Assembly (NCBI GenBank): GCA_947650365.1
Contig: CANTAL010000126.1
Span: 744,001 to 808,000, forward strand
From: Chamaelirium japonicum
Lineage: Eukaryota; Streptophyta; Magnoliopsida; Liliales; Melanthiaceae
Direction of reading: 5' to 3'
DNA: 64,000 bases
The notes below the pieces were generated by a model. It searched no databases. It saw only the letters and a program-made list of their open reading frames with translations, and was not told where the DNA came from. Positions 51,295 to 63,362 of this stretch are shown here, in pieces. Each line of letters begins with the position of its first letter. Position 1 is the first letter of the stretch. A program made the position numbers and the translations under genes.

Positions 51295-53253
51295 TCGTAC
51301 GAATGAATTAGAATGGATCGTACGAAATGAATTAGAATGGATTGTATGAATGAATTAGAATGGATATATTCGTGCGAATGAATTAGAATGGATCATACGA
51401 ACGAGTAAGAATGGATCGTACGAATGAAATAGAATGGATTGTACGAATGTATTAGAATGGATCGTACAAATGAATTAGAATGGATCGTACGAATGAATTA
51501 GAATGGATCATACGAATGAGTAAGAATGGATCTTACAAATGAAATAGAATGGATTGTACGAATGAATTAGAATGGATCGTACGAATGAATTAGAATGGAT
51601 CGTGTGAAAGAATTAGAATGCATTGTATGAATGAATTAGAATGGATCGTATGAATGAATTAGAATGAATCGTGTGAATGAATTCGAAGGGATCGCATGAT
51701 CCATTCGAATAGAATGGATCGTATGAATGAATTAGAATGGATCGGGCGAATGAATTAGAATGGATTGTAGGAATGAATTAGAATGGATCGTATGAATGAA
51801 TTAGAATGGATCATATGAATGAATTAGAGTGGATCGTGCGAATGAATTAGAATGGATCGTACGAATGAATTTGAATGGATCGTACGAATGAATTAGAATG
51901 GATCATACGAATGAATAAGAATGGATGATACGAATGAAATAGAATGGATTGTACGAATGAATTAGAATGGATACATTCGTGCGAATGAATTAGAATGGAT
52001 CGTACGAATGAATTAGAATGGATCGTACGAATGAATTAGAATGGATCTTACGAATGAATTAGAATGGATCGTACGAATGAATTAGAATGGATCGTACGAA
52101 TGAATTAGAATGGATACATTCGTGCGAATGAATTAGAATGGATCGGAAGAATAAATTAGAATGGATCATACGAATGAATTAGAATGGATCGTACGAATGA
52201 ATTAGAATGGATCGTACGAATAAATTAGAATGGATACATTCGTCCGAATGAATTAGAATGGATCATATGAATGAGTAAGAATGGATCGTACGAATGAAAT
52301 AGAATAGATTGTACGAATGAATTAGAATGGATTCGTACGAATGAAATAGAATGGATACATTCGTGCGAATGAATTAGAATGGATCGTACCAATGAGTAAG
52401 AATGGATCGTACGAATGAAATAGAATGGATTGTGTGAATGAATTAGAATAGATCGTACGAATGAATTAGAATGGATCGTACGAATGACTTAGAATAGATC
52501 CTATGAATGAATTAGAATGAATCGTGTGAATGAATTAGAATGGATCGTACGAATGAATTAGAATGGATCGTGCTAATGAATTAGAATTGATCGAACGAAT
52601 GAATTAGAATGGATACATTCGTGCGAATGAATTAGAATGGATCGGACGAATGAATTAGAATGGATCGTACGAATGAGTAAGAATGGATCGTACGAATGAA
52701 ACAGAATAGATCGTACGAATGAATTAGAATGGATCGTACGAATGAATTAGAATGGATCGTACGAAGGAATTAGAATGGATCGTACGAATGAATTAGAATG
52801 GATATAATCGTGCAAATGAATAAGAATGGATCGTATGAATGTATTAGAATGGATCATATGAGTTCATTAGAATGGATCGTACGAATGAATTAGAATGGAT
52901 CGTATGAATGAATTAGAATGGATACATTCGTGTGAATGAATTACAATGGATCGTATGAATGAATTAAATAGATTTTGTGAATGAATTAGAACTGATCGTA
53001 CGAATGAATTAGAATGGATATATTCGTGCGAATGAATTAGAATGGATTGTATGAATGAATTAGAATGGATCCTATGAATGAATTAGAATGGATCGTACGA
53101 ATGAATTAGAATGGATCGTGCTAATGAATTAGAATTGAACGAACGAATGAATTAACATGGATCGTGCTAATGAATTAGAATGGAACGTACGAATGAATTT
53201 GAATGGATCATGTGAAAGAATTAGAATGGATTGTATGAATGAATTAGAATAAA
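51295..53253 (-). repeat. Satellite block 66 (-)
   Basis: A 2-kb block with a micro-inversion (51681-51710), a GGATTCGTACG unit (52330), GTACCAATGAG (52387) and the reversed CAGTTC marker (52971-52994). The final GAATTC is mutated to AAATTC (53251-53256). Confidence 0.92.
51681..51710. repeat. Micro-inversion hairpin, copy 3
   Basis: The arms around GCAT (51694-51697) pair with one mismatch caused by AAGGG in the left arm. The following GGGCG and ATTGTAGG units match those after 5261 and 13255. Confidence 0.88.
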
Positions 53254-54066
53254 TTCGTACGATCCATTCGAATTCATTCGCACGATTCATTCTAATTCAT
53301 TCATACGATCCATTCTAATTCATTCATACAATCCATTCTAATTCTTTCACACGATCCATTTTAATTCATTCGTAGGATCCATTCTAATTCATTCGTACAA
53401 TCTATTCTATTTTATTCGTACGATCCATTCTTACTCATTCGTATGATCCATTCTAATTCATTCAGACGAATGTATCCATTCTAATTTATTCGTACGATCC
53501 ATTCTAATTCATTCGTACGATCACTTCTAATTCATTCGTACGATCCATTCTAATTCATTCGTCCGATCCATTCTAATTTATTCGCACGAATGTATCCATT
53601 CTAATTCATTCGTACGATCCATTCTAATTCATTCGTACGATCCATTCTAATTCATTCGTAAGATCCATTCTAATTCATTCGTACGATCCATTCTAATTCA
53701 TTCGTACGATCCATTCTAATTCATTCGCATGAATGTATCCATTCTAGTTCATTCGTACGATCCATTCTAATTCATTCATACAATCCATTCTAATTCATTC
53801 GCACGAATGTATCCATTCTAATTCATTCGTACGATCAGTTCTAATTCATTCACAAAATCTATTCTAATTCATTCATACGATCCATTCTAATTCATTCATA
53901 CGAATGTATCCATTCTAATTTATTCATACGATCCATTCTAATTTATTCGTACGATCTATTCTAATTCATTCGTACGATCCATTCTAATTCATTCGTACGA
54001 TCCATTCTAATTCCTTCGTACGATCCATTCTAATTCATTCATACAATCCATTCTAATTCTATCACA
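53254..54066 (+). repeat. Satellite block 67 (+)
   Basis: The CAGTTC marker is at 53836. It turns at CTATCACATGAATTAG near 54066, where a CTTTCACACG unit is cut short. Confidence 0.92.
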
Positions 54067-55010
54067 TGAATTAGAATAGATATATTCGTGCAAATGAATT
54101 AGAATGGATCGTATGAATGTATTAGAATGGATCGTATGAGTGAATTAGAATGGATCGTACGAATGAATTAGAATGGATCGTATGAATGAATTAAATGGAT
54201 ACATTCGTGTGAATGAATTAGAATGGATCGTATGAATGAATTAGAATAGATTTTCTGAATGAATTAGAACTGATCGTACGAATGAATTAGAATTGATACA
54301 TTCGTGCGAATGAATTAGAATGGATTTTATGAATGAATTAGAATGGATCCTATGAATGAATTAGAATTGATCGTACGAATGAATTAGAATGGATACATTC
54401 GTGCGAATGAATTAGAATTGATCGTACGAATGAATTAGAATGGATCGTGCGAATGAATTAGAATGGATCGTACGAATGAATTAGAATGGATACATTCGTG
54501 CGAATGAATTAGAATGGATAGATTCGTGCGAAAGAATTAGAATAGATCGTATGAATGAATTAGAATGGATCCTATGAATGAATTAGAATGGATCGTGCGA
54601 ATGAATTAGAATGGATCGAACGAATGAATTAGAATGGATCGTGCTAATGAATTAGAATTGATCGAACGAATGAATTAGAAGGATCGTGCTAATGAATTAG
54701 AATGGATCGAACGAATGAATTAGAATGGATCAAATGAATGAATTAGAATGGTTACATTCATGCGAATGAATTAGAATGGATCGTACGAATGGATTAGAAT
54801 GGATACATTCGAGCGAATGAATTAGAATGGATCGTATAATGAATTAGAATGGATCGTACGAATGGATTAGAATGGATCCTACGAATGGATTAGAATGGAT
54901 ACCTTTGTGCATATGAATTAGAATGGATCGTACGAATGAATTAGAATGGATCATATTAATGAATTAGAATGGATCGTACGAATGAATTAGAATGGATACA
55001 TTCGTGCGCG
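54067..55010 (-). repeat. Satellite block 68 (-)
   Basis: It has reversed markers at 54249-54272 (a mutated TTTTCTG form) and 54897-54915, plus the two-28-bp cassette. It turns at CGTGCGCGATC. The 54.72-54.95 kb part is repeated at 55.48-55.73 kb. Confidence 0.92.
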
Positions 55011-55122
55011 ATCTATTCTAATTCATTCCCACGAATGTATCCATTCTAATTCATTTGTACGATCCATTCTAATTCATTAATATGATCCATTCTAATTCAT
55101 TCGTACGATCCATTCTAATTCA
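55011..55122 (+). repeat. Satellite block 69 (+), 112 bp
   Basis: About five units with TTAATATG. It ends at TTCAGGATCG, as blocks 11 and 21 do, but without the CATATGCACAAAGG monomer that precedes it there. Confidence 0.91.
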
Positions 55123-56164
55123 GGATCGTACGAATGAATTAGAATGGATACATTCATGCGAATGAATTAGAATTGATCATACGAATGAATTAGAATGGAT
55201 CGTGCGAATGAATTAGAATGGATCGTACGAATGAATTAGAATGGATCGTACGAATGAACTAGAATAGATACATTCGTGCGAATGAATTAGAATGGATCGT
55301 ACGAATGAATTAGAATGGATCGTATGAATGAATTAGAATGGATCTTACGAATGAATTAGAATGGATCGTACGATTGAATTAGAATGGATCGTACGAATGA
55401 ATTAGAATGGATACATTCGTGCGAATGAATTAGAATGGATCGGACGAATGAATTAGAATGGATCGTACGAATGAATTAGAATGGATCAAATGAATGAATT
55501 AGAATGGTTACATTCATGCGAATGAATTAGAATGGATCGTACGAATGGATTAGAATGGATCGTACGAATGGATTAGAATGGATACATTCGAGCGAATGAA
55601 TTAGAATGGATCGTACGAATGAATTAGAATGGATCGTATGAATAGATTAGAATGGATCCTACGAATGGATTAGAATGGATACCTTTGTGCATATGAATTA
55701 GAATGGATCGTACGAATGAATTAGAATGGATCATACGAATGAGTAAGAATGGATCGTACGAATGAATTAGAATGGATCGTACGAATGAATTAGAATGGAT
55801 ACATTCGTGCGAATGAATTAGAATGGATACATTCGTGCGAAAGTATTAGAATAGATCGTATGAATGAATTAGAATGGATCCTATGAATGAATTAGAATGG
55901 ATCGTGCGAATGAATTAGAATGGATCGTACGAATGAATTAGAATGGATCGTGCTAATGAATTAGAATTGATCGAACGAATGAATTAGCATGGATCGTGCT
56001 AATGAATTAGAATGGAATGTACGAATGAATTAGAATGGATCGTGTGAAAGAATTAGAATGGATTGTATGAATGAATTATAATGAATTAGAATGGAACATA
56101 CGAATGAATTAGAATGGATCGTGTGAAAGAATTAGAATGGATTGTATGAATGAATTAGAATGAA
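55123..56164 (-). repeat. Satellite block 70 (-)
   Basis: A reversed CATATGCACAAAGG marker is at 55677-55695. The GTGTGAAAG to ATTGTATG end cassette is duplicated (56040-56080 and 56110-56160) before GAATTC 56162-56167. Confidence 0.92.
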
Positions 56165-56499
56165 TTCGTACGATCCATTCAAATTCATTCGCACGATCCA
56201 TTCTAATTCATTCATACGATCCATTCTAATTCATTCATACAATCCATTCTAATTCTTACACACGATCCATTCTAATTCATTCGTATGATCCATTCAAATT
56301 CATTCGTACAATCTATTCTATTTCATTCGTACGATCCATTCTTACTTATTCGTATGATCCATTCTAATTCATTCGGACGAATGTATCCATTCTAATTCAT
56401 TCGTATGATCCATTCTAATTCATTCGTACGATCCATTCTAATTCATTCGTACGATCCATTCTAATTCATTCGTCCGATCCATTCTAATTCATTCGCATG

Positions 56500-58441
56500 A
56501 ATGTATCTATTCTAATTCATTCGTACAATCCATTCTAATTCATTCGTACAATCCATTCTAATTCATTCGTAAGATCCATTCTAATTCATTCGTACAATCC
56601 ATTCTAATTCATTCGTACGATCCATTCTAATTCAATTGCACGAATGTATCCATTCTAGTTCATTCGTACGATCCATTCTAATTTATTCGTATGATCCATT
56701 CTAATTCATTTGCACGATCCATTCTAATTCATTCGTACGATCCATTCTAATTCATTCATACGATCCATTCTAATTCATTCGTACGATCCATTCTAATTCA
56801 TTCGCACAAATATATCCATTCTAATTCATTCGTATGATCCATTCTAATTCATTCGCACGATCCATTCTAATTCATTCGTACGATCCATTCTAATTCATTC
56901 GCACGATCTGTTCTTATTCATTCGCACAATCCATTCTAATTCATTCGCACGAATGTATCCATTCTAATTCATTCGTACGATCCATTCTAATTCATTCGTA
57001 CGATCCATTCTAATTCATTCATATGATCCATTCTAATTAGTTCGTATGATCCATTCTAATTCATTCGTACGATCCATTCTAATTCATTCATACAATCCAT
57101 TCTAATTCATTCGCACGAATGTATCCATTCTAATTAATTCGAACGATCCATTCTAATTTATTCGTATGATCTATTCTTATTCATTCGCACGATCCAGTCT
57201 AATTGATTCGCACGATCCATTCTAATTCATTCGCACGAATGTATCCATTCTAATTCATTCGTACGATCCATTCTAATTCATTAATATGATACATTCTAAT
57301 TCATTCGTACGATCCATTCTAATTCATATGCACAAAGGTATCCATTCTAATCCATTCGTAGGATCCATTCTAATCCATTCGTACAATCCATTCTAATTCA
57401 TTCGTACGATCCATTCTAATTCATTCGCTCGAATGTATCCATTCTTATCCATTCGTACGATCCATTCAAATCCATTCGTATGATCCATTCTAATTCATTC
57501 GCATGAATGTAACCATTCTAATTCATTCATTTGATCCATTCTAATTCATTCGTACGATCCATTCTAATTCATTCGTCCGATCCATTCTAATTCATTCGCA
57601 CGAATGTATCCATTCTAATTCATTCGTACGATCCATTCTAATTCATTCGTACAAACCATTCTAATTCATTCGTAAGATCCATTCTAAGTCATTCGTACGA
57701 TCCATTCTAATTCATTCGCACGAATATATCCATTCTAGTTCATTCGTACGATCCATTCTTATTCATTCGTACGATCCATTCTAATTTATTCGCACGATCC
57801 ATTCTAATTCATTCATACAATCCATTCTAATTCATTCGCACGAATGTATCCATTCTAATTCATTCGTACGATCAGTTCTAATTCATTCACAAAATCTATT
57901 CTAATTCATTCATACGATCCATTCTAATTCATTCACACGAATGTATCCATTCTAATTCATTCATACGATCCATTCTAATTCATTCGTACGATCCATTCTA
58001 ATTCACTCATACGATCCATTCTAATACATTCATACGATCCATTCTAATTCATTTCCACGAATATATCCATTCTAATTCATTCGTACGATCCATTCTAATT
58101 CCTTCGTACGATCCATTCTAATTCATTCGTACGATCAATTCTAATTCATTCGTACGATCCATTCTTACTCATTCGTACGATCCATTCTAATTCATTTGAC
58201 CGATCCATTCTAATTCATTCGCACGAATGTATCCGTCTAATTCATTCGTTCGATCAATTCTAATTCATTAGCACGATCCATTCTAATTCATTCATACGAT
58301 CCATTCTAATTCATTCGCACGATCCATTCTAATTCATTCATAGGATCCATTCAAATTCATTCATACGATCTATTCTAATTCTTTCGCACGAATGTATCCA
58401 TTCTAATTCATTCGCACGAATGTATCCATTCTAATTCATTC
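56500..58441 (+). repeat. 1.94-kb tandem higher-order repeat, first copy
   Basis: TGTTCTTATT at 56909 and 58851 and the CATATGCACAAAGG unit at 57325 and 59267 give an offset of 1,942 bp. The CAGTTC marker at 57873 and 59838 gives 1,965 bp, which is one 23-bp monomer more, so one copy gained or lost a unit in between. Left and right limits are approximate. Several percent of bases differ by eye, far more than in the 1,075-bp pair. Confidence 0.88.
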
Positions 58442-60320
58442 GTACGATCCATTCTAATTCATTCGTACGATCCATTCTAATTCATTCGTACAATCCATTC
58501 TAATTCATTCGTACGATTCATTCTAATTCATTCGTACAATCCATTCTAATTCATTCATACAATCCATTCTAATTCATTTGCACGAATGTATCCATTCTAG
58601 TTCATTCGTACGATCCATTCCAATTTATTCGTACGATCCATTCTAATTCATTCGCACGATCCATTCTTATTCATTCGTACGATCCATTCTAAATCATTCA
58701 TACGATCCATTCTAATTCATTCGTACGATCCATTCTAATTCATTCGCACAAATATATCCATTCTAATTCATTCGTACGATCCATTCTAATTCATTCACAC
58801 GATCCAGTCTAATTCATTCGTACGATCCATTCTAATTCATTCGCACGATCTGTTCTTATTCATTCGCACAATCCATTCTAATTCATTCGCACGAATGTAT
58901 CCATTCTAATTCATTCGTACGATCCATTCTAATTCATTCGTACGATCCATTCTAATTCATTCAAATGATCCATTCTAATTAATTCGTATGATCCATTATA
59001 ATTCATTCGTACGATCCATTCTAATTCATTCATACAATCCATTCTAATTCATTCGCACGAATGTATCCATTCTAATTAATTCGGACGATCCATTCTAATT
59101 CATTTGTATGATCTATTCTTATTCATTCGCACGATCCAGTCTAATTGATTCGCACGATCCATTCTAATTCATTCGCACAAATGTATCCATTCTAATTCAT
59201 TCTTACGATCCATTCTAATTCATTAATATGATCCATTCTAATTCATTCGTACGATCCATTCTAATTCATATGCACAAAGGTATCCATTCTAATCCATTCG
59301 TAGGATCCATTCTAATCCATTCGTACAATCCATTCTAATTCATTCGTACGATCCATTCTTATTCATTCGCTCGAATGTATCCATTCTAATCTATTCGTAC
59401 GATCCATTCTAATCCATTCGTACGATCCATTCTAATTCATTCGCATGAATGTAACCATTCTAATTCATTCATTTGATCCATTCTAATTCATTCGTACGAT
59501 ACATTCTAATTCATTCGTCCGATCCATTCTAATTCATTCGCACGAATGTATCCATTCTAATTCATTCGTACGATCCATTCTAATTCATTCGTACGAACCA
59601 TTCTAATTCATTCGTAAGATCCATTCTAATTCATTCGTACGATCCATTCTAATTCATTCGCACGAATGTATCCATTCTAGTTCATTCGTACGATCCATTC
59701 TAATTCATTCGTACGATCCATTCTTATTTATTCGCACGATCCAATCTAATTTATTTATAGGATCCATTCTAATTCATTCATACAATCCATTCTAATTCAT
59801 TCGCACGAATGTATCCATTCTAATTCATTTTTACGATCAGTTCTAATTCATTCACAAAATCTATTCTAATTCATTCAAACGATCCATTCTAATTCATTCA
59901 CACGAATGTATCCATTCTAATTCATTCATACGATCCATTCTAATTCATTCGTACGATCCATTCTAATTCACTCATACGATCCATTCTAATACATTCATAC
60001 GATCCATTCTAATTCATTTCCACGAATATATCCATTCTAATTCATTCGTACGATCCATTCTAATTCCTTCGTACGATCCATTCTAATTCATTCGTACGAT
60101 CTATTCTATTTTATTCGTACGATCCATTCTTACTCATTCGTACGATCCATTCTAATTCATTCGTCTGATCCATTCTAATTCATTCGCACGAATGAATCCC
60201 TTCTAATTCATTCGTTCGATCAATTCTAATTCATTAGCACGATCCATTCTAATTCATTCGTACGATCCATTCTAATTCATTCGCACGATCCATTCTAATT
60301 CATTCATAGGATCCATTCTA
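58442..60320 (+). repeat. 1.94-kb tandem higher-order repeat, second copy
   Basis: It follows the first copy directly and keeps the order of all rare monomers. It stops inside a unit at 60320, where the orientation switches; in the first copy the matching unit continues (58352 onward). Confidence 0.88.
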
Positions 60321-60891
60321 CGAATGAATTAGAATGGATCGTACAAATGAATTAAAATGGATACATTCGTGCGAATGAATTAGAATGGATCGGACGAATG
60401 AATTAGAATGGATCGTACGAATGATTTAGAATGGATCGTACGAATAAATTAGAATGGATACATTCGTCCGAATGAATTAGAATGGATCATACGAATAAGA
60501 ATGGATCGTACGAATGAAATAGAATAAATTGTTCGAATGAATTAGAATGGATTCGTACGAATGAATTAGAATGGATACATTCATGCGAATGAATTAGAAT
60601 GGATCGTACCAATGAGTAAGAATAGATCGTACGAATGAAATAGAATGGATTGTGCGAATGAATTAGAATGGATCGTACGAATGAATTAGAATAGATCGTG
60701 TGAAAGAATTAGAATGGATTGTATGAATGAATTAGAATAGATCGTATGAATGAATTAGAATGGATCGTACGAATGAATTAGAATGGATCATATGAATAAG
60801 TAAGAATGGATCGTATGAATGGATCATACGAATGGATCGTATGAATGAATTAGAATGGATCGTGCGAATGAATTCGATTGGATCGTACGAA
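60321..60891 (-). repeat. Satellite block 72 (-)
   Basis: It includes GGATTCGTACG (60551), GTACCAATGAG (60607) and an unusual short run near 60818-60850 where GAATGGATC repeats without the AATTAG part of the unit. It ends at GAATTC 60889-60894. Confidence 0.92.
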
Positions 60892-63362
60892 TTCATTCTA
60901 ATTCATTCATACAATCCATTCTATTTCTTTCACACGATCCATTCTAATTCATTCGTACGTTCCATTCTAATTCATTAGCACGATCCATGCTAATTCATTC
61001 GTTCGATCAATTCTAATTCATTCGTACGATCCATTCTAATTCATTCATACGATCCATTCTAATTCATTCGTACGAACCATTCTAATTCATTCGCACAAAT
61101 GTATCCATTCTAATTCATTCATACGATCCATTCTAATTTATTCGCACGATCCATTCTAATTCATTCGTACGATCCATTCTAATTCATTAGCACGATCCAT
61201 GCTAATTCATTCGTTCGATCAATTCTAATTCATTAGCACGATCCATTCTAAATCATTCGTACGATCCATTCTAATTCCTTCGTACGATCCATTCTATTTC
61301 ATTCGTATGATCCATTCTAACTCCTTCGTACGATCCATTCTAATTCCTTCGTATCCATTCTAGTTCACTCATACGATCCATTCTAATTCATTCGTACGAT
61401 CTATTCTAATTCATTCATACAATCCATTCTAATTCTTTCACACGATCCATTCTAATTCATTCGTACGATCCATTCTAATTCATTCGCACAATCCATTCTA
61501 TTTCATTCGTACGATCCATCTTACTCATTGGTACGATCCATTCTAATTCATTCGCACGAATGTATCCATTCTAATTCATTCGTACGAATCCATTCTAATT
61601 CATTCGTACAATCTATTCTATTTCATTCGTACGATCCATTCTTACTCATTCGTATGATCCATTATAATTCATTCGGACGAATGTATCCATTCTAATTTAT
61701 TCGTACGATCCATTCTAATTCATTCGTACGATCCATTCTAATTCATTCGTCCGATCCATTCTAATTCATTCGTCCGATCCATTCTAATTCATTCGCACGA
61801 ATGTATCCATTCTAATTCATTCGTACGATCCATTCTAATTCATTCGTAAGATCCATTCTAATTCATTCGTACGATCCATTCTAATTTATTCGTACGATCC
61901 ATTCTAATTCATTCGCACGAATGTATCCATTCTAGTTCATTCGTACGATCCATTCTAATTCATTCGTACAATCCATTCTAATTCATTCGTACGATCCATT
62001 CTAATTCATTCGCACAAATGTATCCATTCTAATTCATTCGTACGATCCATTCTAATTCATTCGTAAGATCCATTCTAATTCATTCGTACGATCCATTCTA
62101 ATTCATTCGTACGATCCATTCTAATTCATTCGCACGAATGTATCCATTCTAGTTCATTCGTACGATCCATTCTAATTCATTCGCACGATACATTCTAATT
62201 CATTCGTACGATCCATTCTAATTCATTCATACGATCCATTCTAATTCATTCGTACGATCCATTCTAATTCATTCGCACAAATGTATCCATTCTAATTCAT
62301 TCGTACGATCCATTCTAATTCATTCGGTCGAATGTATCCATTCTAATCCATTCGTACGATCCATTCTAATCCATTCGTACGATCCATTCTAATTCATTCG
62401 CATGAATGTAACCATTCTAATTCATTCATTTGATCCATTCTAATTCATTCGTACGATCCATTCTAATTCATTCGTCCGATCCATTCTAATTAATTCGCAC
62501 GAATGTATCCATTCTAATTCATTCGTATGATCCATTCTAATTCATTCGCACGATCCATTCTAATTCATTCATAGGATCCATTCTAATTGATTCATACGAT
62601 CTATTCTAATTCATTCGCTCGAATGTATCCATTCTAATCCATTCGTACGATCCATTCTAATTCATTCGCATGAATGTAAACATTTTAATTCATTCATTTG
62701 ATCCATTCTAATTCATTCGTACGATCCATTCTAATTCATTCGTCCGATCAATTCTAATTTATTCGCACGAATGTATCCATTCTAATTCATTCGTACGATC
62801 CATTCTAATTCATTCGTACGATCCATTCTAATTCATTCGTAAGATCCATTCTAATTCATTCGTGCGATCCGTTCTAATTCATTCGTACGATCCATTCTAA
62901 TTCATTCGCACGAATGTATCCATTCCAGTTCATTCGTACGATCCATTCTAATTCATTCGTACGATCCATTCTGATTCATTCACACGATCCATTCTAAATT
63001 CATTCGTACGATAAATTCTAATTCATTCGCACGAATATATCCATTCTAATTCATTCATACGATCCAGTCTAATTCATTCGTACGATCCATTCTAATTCAC
63101 TCATACGATCCATTCTAATACATTCATACGATCCATTCTAATTCATTTGCACGAATATGTCCATTCTAATTCATTCGTACGATCCATTCTAATTCCTTCG
63201 TACGATCCATTCTAATTCATTCGTATGATCTATTCTAATTCATTCGTACGATCCATTCTAATTCATTCGTACGATCCATTCTAATTCCTTCCTACGATCC
63301 ATTCTAATTCATTCGTACGATCCATTCTAATTCATTCGTACAATCTATTCTAATTCATTCGT
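60892..63362 (+). repeat. Satellite block 73 (+)
   Basis: CATTGGTACG is at 61526. GCTCGAATG/GGTCGAATG 28-bp units and GTAACC (or GTAAAC) forms recur near 62330-62420 and 62610-62690. It ends on CATTCGTACGAATG (63356-63369). Confidence 0.93.

Larger units (their letters stand above)
56165..60320 (+). repeat. Satellite block 71 (+), longest block
   Basis: 4.2 kb without a change of orientation, mostly two tandem copies of a 1.94-kb module. The markers CTGTTCTTATT, CATATGCACAAAGGTATCC and CAGTTC...CACAAAATC each occur twice in that order. It ends at CCATTCTACGAATG, where the second copy is cut. Confidence 0.94.

Noticed and set aside
4438..60894. GAATTC and GGATCC sites as cloning or assembly joins
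   Set aside because: The GAATTC junctions have shared, diverged flanks in both orientations, and some are mutated (AAATTC at 53251). Ligation artefacts would not share variant flanks. GGATCC arises by one base change (TAGGATCC) in a defined module unit.
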